Below, in pieces: positions 60,161 to 64,000 of a stretch of DNA of 64,000 bases; position 1 is the first letter of the stretch, and each line of letters opens with the position of its first letter. The DNA is taken from contig NZ_JAGGLR010000013.1 of the NCBI RefSeq assembly GCF_017874715.1, positions 124,001 through 188,000 on the forward strand. The letters are read 5' to 3'. The notes under the pieces are model-generated. The model was not told the origin of the DNA, made no database searches, and saw nothing but the letters and a program-made list of their open reading frames with translations. The position numbers and the translations under genes were made by a program. This stretch comes from Streptomyces iranensis (GTDB lineage: Bacteria > Actinomycetota > Actinomycetes > Streptomycetales > Streptomycetaceae).

Positions 60161-60795
60161 GGGGCGTCCGGCGGGTCGTGACGCCTGCGGCGGGCCGTTC
60201 CCCTCCCCGCCCCTTCCCGAAACTGGGGCTCCGCCCCAGACCCCGAAACTGGGGCTCTGCCCCAGACCCCGAAACTGGGGCTCTGCCCCGGGCCCCGAAA
60301 CTGGGGCTCTGCCCCAGGCCCCGGATTGGGGCTCTGCCCCAGGCCCCGGATTGGGGCTCCGCCCCAGACCCCGGGCCGGGACTCCGCCCCAGACCCCGGG
60401 CCGGGGCTCTGCCCCAGGCCCCGGACTGGAGCTCTGCCCCGGGCTCCGGGCCGGGGCTCTGCCCCAGGCCCCGGACTGGAGCTCTGCCCCGGGCTCCGGG
60501 CCGGGACTCTGCCCCAGGCCCCGGACTGGAGCTCTGCCCCGGGCTCCGGGCCGGGGCTCTGCCCCAGGCCCCGGACCGGGGCTCCGCCCCAGGCCCCGGA
60601 CCGGGGCCTCGGACGTTCCCGAGGCCTCGATGTGCGGCTCCGCCGCGTGGTGGGGCTTCGCACTGGACTCTGACCGGGCGTCCCGGCTGTGCGCGGGCCT
60701 TCGCCCTGCTATCCGCTGCCGTGACGGTCGGCTCGTCGGCCGCCGGGGTCCAGGGGCGGAGCCCCTGGTACGGGAAGGGGCGGGTAGGGGAAAGA
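60161..60795. repeat. Dispersed palindromic element, expanded copy
   Basis: Same left flank and arms as the copy at 49064: CCCCTCCCCGCCCCTTCCC (60200-60218) and its complement with one mismatch (60772-60790). The interior, about 50 bp in the other copy, has grown to over 550 bp by tandem amplification of the ACTGGGG...CCCC hairpin and insertion of about 150 bp of other sequence with GGCCTCGG/CCGAGGCC. Confidence 0.88.
60219..60597. repeat. 25/26-bp hairpin tandem array, 15 units
   Basis: Four 26-bp units starting GAAACTGGGGCTC (60219-60322) then eleven 25-bp units (60323-60597) and a partial sixteenth. Each contains GGGGCTCTGCCCC or a variant, able to fold as a 5-bp hairpin. From 60398 to 60572 two unit types alternate, a 50-bp higher-order repeat. 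Confidence 0.92.
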
Positions 60796-60942
60796 CTCGT
60801 CGGGCACCCCGCACCGGCCCGACAGGCCCTGGAAGGCATGTGGAGGCCCGGTCACAGCGCGTAAGCGCACCGCACCCCGCCGCGCGGTGCCCGTACCCTG
60901 TAGGGCGACGCATCACGGTTGAAGGAAGGCGTACGGCGGAAG

Positions 60943-61572
60943 ATGTCGCAGCAAGGGACGAAGCAGCGGGTGGACGACGAGTTCATCGTGGACACGGAGG
61001 ACTGCGAGGAGCGCGAGCGGGCCTTCCGCGAGCGCGGCACCGCCCGCCCGATCACCGTGTACGGCAACCCGGTCCTGCACAAGGAGTGCCGGGACGTGAC
61101 CGTGTTCGACGAGGAGCTGGCACGGCTCGTCGACGACATGTTCGCCAGCCAGCGGGCGGCGGAGGGCGTGGGCCTGGCCGCCAACCAGATCGGTGTCGGC
61201 CTTAAGGTCTTCGTCTACGACTGCATGGACGACGAGGGCGTTCGCCATGTGGGCGTGGTCTGCAACCCGGTGCTGGAGGAGCTGCCCGCCGACCGCCGGG
61301 TGCTGGACGACTCCAACGAGGGCTGCCTGTCGGTCCCCACGGCCTACGCGGAGCTGGCCCGCCCCGACTACGCGGTGGTGCGCGGCCAGGACCTCGACGG
61401 TGAGCCGATCGCGGTGCGCGGCACCGGCTACTTCGCGCGCTGCCTCCAGCACGAGACCGATCACCTCTACGGCTACCTCTACATCGACCGGCTCTCCAAG
61501 CGCGACCGTAAGGATGTGCTGAAGCAGATGGCCGAGGGCACCGCCCGCTATGAGACGGTGCCGAACGGCTGA
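60943..61572 (+). CDS. def: Peptide deformylase
   Basis: 209 residues. Three family motifs: GVGLAANQIGV, EGCLSVP (metal Cys) and QHETDHLYG (HExxH). It removes formyl from nascent chains. An N-terminal extension of about 40 acidic/basic residues precedes the core. ATG 60943 has GGCGGAAG upstream. Confidence 0.94.
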   Translation: MSQQGTKQRVDDEFIVDTEDCEERERAFRERGTARPITVYGNPVLHKECRDVTVFDEELARLVDDMFASQRAAEGVGLAANQIGVGLKVFVYDCMDDEGVRHVGVVCNPVLEELPADRRVLDDSNEGCLSVPTAYAELARPDYAVVRGQDLDGEPIAVRGTGYFARCLQHETDHLYGYLYIDRLSKRDRKDVLKQMAEGTARYETVPNG

Positions 61573-61586
61573 GCGTGCCGTACCTC

Positions 61587-61617
61587 ACAGGGCCGGGCCC
61601 CTTGGGTCCGGCCCTGT
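61587..61617. terminator. Terminator between def and nrdB
   Basis: 14-bp stem (ACAGGGCCGG outer part, one G-T pair) with a 3-nt loop, then TGA, between convergent genes. Confidence 0.8.
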
Positions 61618-61639
61618 TGACGTCAGAAGCCCACCGGCA

Positions 61640-62689
61640 TCAGAAGTCGTCGTCGAAGGCGACCGACCCCTCGACCGCGACCTGGTACGCCGAGGCGCGC
61701 CGCTCGAAGAAGTTGGTCAGCTCCTGGACGTTCTGCAGCTCCATGAAGGAGAACGGGTTCTCCGAGCCGAAGACCGGGGCGAAGCCGAGCCGCTGCAGGC
61801 GCTGGTCGGCCACGCACTGCAGATACTCCTGCATCGACGCGGTGTTCATGCCCGGGAGCCCTTCCCCGCACAGATCGCGGGCGAACTGGAGCTCCGCCTC
61901 GACGGCCTCCTTCAGCATGTCGGTGACCTGCCGCTGGAGCTCGTCGTCGAAGAGGTCCGGCTCCTCCTCGCGGACGGTGTCCACGACCGAGAAGGCGAAC
62001 TCCATGTGCATCGACTCGTCGCGGAACACCCAGTTGGTGCCCGTCGCCAGGCCGTGCAGCAGTCCGCGCGAGCGGAGCCAGTACACGTAGGCGAAGGCGC
62101 CGTAGAAGAACAGCCCCTCGATGCAGGCCGCGAAGCAGATCAGGTTGAGCAGGAAGCGGCGGCGGTCCTCCCTGGTCTCCAGCCGCTCGATCTTCTCCAC
62201 CGAGTCCATCCAGCGGAAGCAGAACTCCGCCTTCTCCCGGATGGAGGGGATGTTCTCGACGGCTGCGAAGGCCGCGGCGCGGTCGTCCGGGTCGGGGAGG
62301 TAGGTGTCCAGCAGCGTCAGATAGAACTGGACGTGCACCGCCTCCTCGAAGAGCTGCCGCGACAGATACAGCCGCGCCTCGGGGGAGTTGATGTGCTTGT
62401 AGAGCGTCAGCACCAGGTTGTTGGACACGATCGAGTCGCCGGTGGCGAAGAAGGCGACCAGACGGCCGATGAGGTGCTGCTCACCGGGGGAGAGCTTGGC
62501 GAGGTCGGCGACGTCGGAGTGGAGGTCGACCTCCTCCACGGTCCAGGTGTTCTTGATCGCGTCGCGGTAGCGGTCGTAGAACTGCGGGTACCGCATCGGC
62601 CGCAGGGTCAGCTCGAACCCGGGGTCCAGCAGGTTCTTGGTGTGGCCCGGCGCGGTGTTCACGGTGGTCATCTCGGATGCGGTGGGCAT
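61640..62689 (-). CDS. nrdB: Class Ia ribonucleotide reductase small subunit
   Basis: 349 residues. The di-iron/tyrosyl-radical fold has DSIVSNN, QLFEEAVHVQFY (Glu, His and radical Tyr in ExxHxxxY) and RDESMHMEF. The C-terminal AFDDDF is the peptide that docks to NrdA. The ATG overlaps the nrdA stop by one base (TAATG). With NrdA it makes deoxynucleotides aerobically. Confidence 0.95.
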   Translation of the reverse strand: MPTASEMTTVNTAPGHTKNLLDPGFELTLRPMRYPQFYDRYRDAIKNTWTVEEVDLHSDVADLAKLSPGEQHLIGRLVAFFATGDSIVSNNLVLTLYKHINSPEARLYLSRQLFEEAVHVQFYLTLLDTYLPDPDDRAAAFAAVENIPSIREKAEFCFRWMDSVEKIERLETREDRRRFLLNLICFAACIEGLFFYGAFAYVYWLRSRGLLHGLATGTNWVFRDESMHMEFAFSVVDTVREEEPDLFDDELQRQVTDMLKEAVEAELQFARDLCGEGLPGMNTASMQEYLQCVADQRLQRLGFAPVFGSENPFSFMELQNVQELTNFFERRASAYQVAVEGSVAFDDDF

Positions 62690-64000
62690 TACTGGCAGGC
62701 CTCGCAGGACTCGGGGTTTTCCAGGGAGCAGGCGATCGCGTCGGCCTCGGCCGGGGCCTGCTGGACGGGGACGGGGACGGTGGGGGTGGGGGTGGCGGCC
62801 GCGGCTGCGCCGCCCCGGGCGCTCTGGGCGATCCGGGTGGCCGGACGCGAGCGCAGGTAGTACGTGGTCTTGATGCCGCGCTTCCAGGCGTACGCGTACA
62901 TCGAGCTGAGCTTGCCGATGGTCGGCGAGGCCATGAAGAGGTTCAGCGACTGGCTCTGGTCGAGGTACGGGGTGCGGGCCGCCGCCATGTCGATCAGGGC
63001 GCGCTGCGGGACCTCCCACGCGGTGCGGTACAGCTCCCGTACGTCCGCGGGCACCCAGGAGAAGTCCTGGACCGAGCCGTTGGATTCGCGCAGCGCCTCA
63101 CGGGTCTGGGCGTCCCAGACGCCCAGCTTCTTGAGGTCGTCCACCAGATAGGAGTTGACCTGGAGGAACTCCCCGCTGAGCGTTTCGCGCTTGAAGAGGT
63201 TGGAGACCTGCGGCTCGATGCACTCGTAGACGCCCGCGATGGAGGCGATGGTCGCGGTCGGCGCGATCGCCAGCAGCAGCGAGTTCCGCATCCCGGACTT
63301 CGCCATCCGCGCGCGCAGCGCCTGCCAGCGCTCCGGCCAGGTGGCCACCGCGTCCGTGTAGTGGTCCGGGTGCAGCACCCCGCGCGCGGTGCGGGTCTCG
63401 GCCCAGGCGGGGTGCGGGCCGTGGCGCTCGGCCAGCTCGCAGGACGCCTCGTACGCGGCGAGCATGATGCGCTCGGAGATCCGCGTGGAGAGCGCCGTGG
63501 CCTCGGGCGAGTCGAACGGCAGCCGCAGCCGGAAGAAGACGTCCTGGAGCCCCATGAGGCCCAGACCCACCGGGCGCCAGCGGGAGTTGGAGGCCCCGGC
63601 CTCCTCCGTGGGGTAGAAGTTGATGTCCACCACGCGGTCGAGGAAGGTCACGGCGGTGTGGACGGTGGCGTCCAGGCGCTCCCAGTCCAGCTGCCCGTCC
63701 TCGCCCAGGTGCGCGGCGAGGTTGACCGATCCGAGGTTGCACACGGCGGTCTCGCCGTCGTTCGTGACCTCCAGGATCTCGGTGCAGAGGTTGGAGGAGT
63801 GGACGACCCTGCCGGGCTGGGCGGTCTGGTTGGCGGTGCGGTTGGCGGCGTCCTTGAACGTCATCCAGCCGTTGCCGGTCTGCGCGAGGGTGCGCATCAT
63901 CCGGGCGTACAGCTGGCGCGCCGGGACCTGCTTGACGGCCTTCCCCTCGGCCTCGGCCTCGCGGTACGCGGCGTCGAACTCCTCGCCCCACAGGTCCACC
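62689..64000 (-). CDS. nrdA: Class Ia ribonucleotide reductase large subunit, 5' part outside window
   Basis: The last 437 codons are present; the N-terminus lies beyond the window. NLCTEIL (thiyl Cys and Glu), VCNLGSVNLA (redox Cys), KTTYYLRSRPAT (radical-transfer Tyr pair) and the terminal PESCEACQ (swinging CxxC) are all seen. A Pro/Ala/Thr-rich linker precedes the tail. In Streptomyces this operon is controlled by a cobalamin riboswitch and NrdR, which would lie outside. Confidence 0.95.
   Translation of the reverse strand, partial: VDLWGEEFDAAYREAEAEGKAVKQVPARQLYARMMRTLAQTGNGWMTFKDAANRTANQTAQPGRVVHSSNLCTEILEVTNDGETAVCNLGSVNLAAHLGEDGQLDWERLDATVHTAVTFLDRVVDINFYPTEEAGASNSRWRPVGLGLMGLQDVFFRLRLPFDSPEATALSTRISERIMLAAYEASCELAERHGPHPAWAETRTARGVLHPDHYTDAVATWPERWQALRARMAKSGMRNSLLLAIAPTATIASIAGVYECIEPQVSNLFKRETLSGEFLQVNSYLVDDLKKLGVWDAQTREALRESNGSVQDFSWVPADVRELYRTAWEVPQRALIDMAAARTPYLDQSQSLNLFMASPTIGKLSSMYAYAWKRGIKTTYYLRSRPATRIAQSARGGAAAAATPTPTVPVPVQQAPAEADAIACSLENPESCEACQ

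Larger units (their letters stand above)
60127..60942. other. Gene-free region dominated by the expanded repeat element
   Basis: 816 bp between the TPR gene and def. It contains the dispersed element and its 25/26-bp array. The last 140 bp carry TACCCT (60894-60899), a probable def -10. Long frames cross the array on both strands but are made only of repeat units (Pro/Gly/Arg/Ala patterns) and are not genes. Confidence 0.8.

Noticed and set aside
60219..60597. Hairpin array considered as a CRISPR array
   Set aside because: Units are directly abutting with no unique spacers, and no cas genes are present.
60178..60916. Several open frames of 100-280 codons on both strands across the hairpin array
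   Set aside because: They consist only of repeat units read in different frames, lack ribosome sites and domains, and exist because GC-rich repeats have few stops.
1..64000. Prophage, integrative element or biosynthetic gene cluster
   Set aside because: No integrase, transposase, relaxase, phage structural, PKS or NRPS gene is present. tRNA-fMet copies have no adjacent integrase or att duplication beyond the tRNA itself.

Overview
The window is chromosomal DNA of a Streptomyces or very close relative. The evidence is very high GC with strong third-position GC, many GTG starts, WblC, SigR/RsrA, mycoredoxin, AdnAB and PPA1309/UPF0182 family proteins, and a gene order matching the conserved core of Streptomyces chromosomes (moeZ ... 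adnAB-nudC-mrx1-uvrD2-wblC ... hisN ... aroA-rsgA ... sigR-rsrA ... nrdAB). Part of that order (adnA-adnB, nudC, mrx1, uvrD2, whiB7/wblC, ABC1 kinase, ThiF-like protein, PDZ-Lon protease, UPF0182) also occurs in mycobacteria, so this is an old actinobacterial backbone. I see no prophage, integrase, transposase or biosynthetic cluster.

Layout. 1-3.2 kb: a membrane protein, a 17-codon ORF, a sugar-nucleotide epimerase and a spherulin-4 (GH135-like) protein, possibly a surface-polysaccharide unit. 3.2-4.5 kb: moeZ, preceded by a lone sequence shaped like a type I-E CRISPR repeat. 4.5-11.4 kb: two tandem secreted lipoprotein peptidases, a large kinase-like/flippase fusion and an alkyltransferase-like protein. 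11.7-25.4 kb: DNA repair and redox block: adnA, adnB, M20 peptidase, nudC, mrx1 (with a SigR promoter), uvrD2, then wblC behind an attenuator leader. 25.5-41.6 kb: ABC1 kinase, ThiF-like protein, YgjP protease, a TerD/AIM24 trio, Nudix, DUF2342 protein, SDR, moaE, Lon-like protease, PPA1309 protein and UPF0182 protein. 41.7-46.4 kb: two initiator tRNA genes around a Sel1-repeat gene, then divergent catR and catA. 46.4-54 kb: CBS protein, hisN, TetR regulator, SMR transporter, rsgA, aroA, M50 protease, SRAP protein and a hydrolase. 54-60 kb: sigR-rsrA with its autoregulatory promoter, then two overlapping HD-domain membrane proteins and a TPR protein. 60-64 kb: a large hairpin repeat array, def, nrdB and the 3' part of nrdA.

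Much of the region serves thiol-oxidative, translational and DNA-damage stress. SigR-type promoters (GGGAAT-N18-GTT) precede sigR and mrx1, and a related GGGAAC-N18-GTT lies before the UPF0182 gene. wblC has an AT-rich autoregulatory-type promoter, an 88-codon upstream ORF and a strong intrinsic terminator before its start. catR/catA share an intergenic region with a Fur/PerR-type operator.

The most unusual signals are repeats: a 25/26-bp hairpin array (60219-60597) inside a dispersed element whose unexpanded copy sits at 49064-49197; many short minisatellites inside and between genes; and an octamer, CCGTAAGG/CCTTACGG, which by eye occurs about 38 times against roughly 2 expected from base composition.
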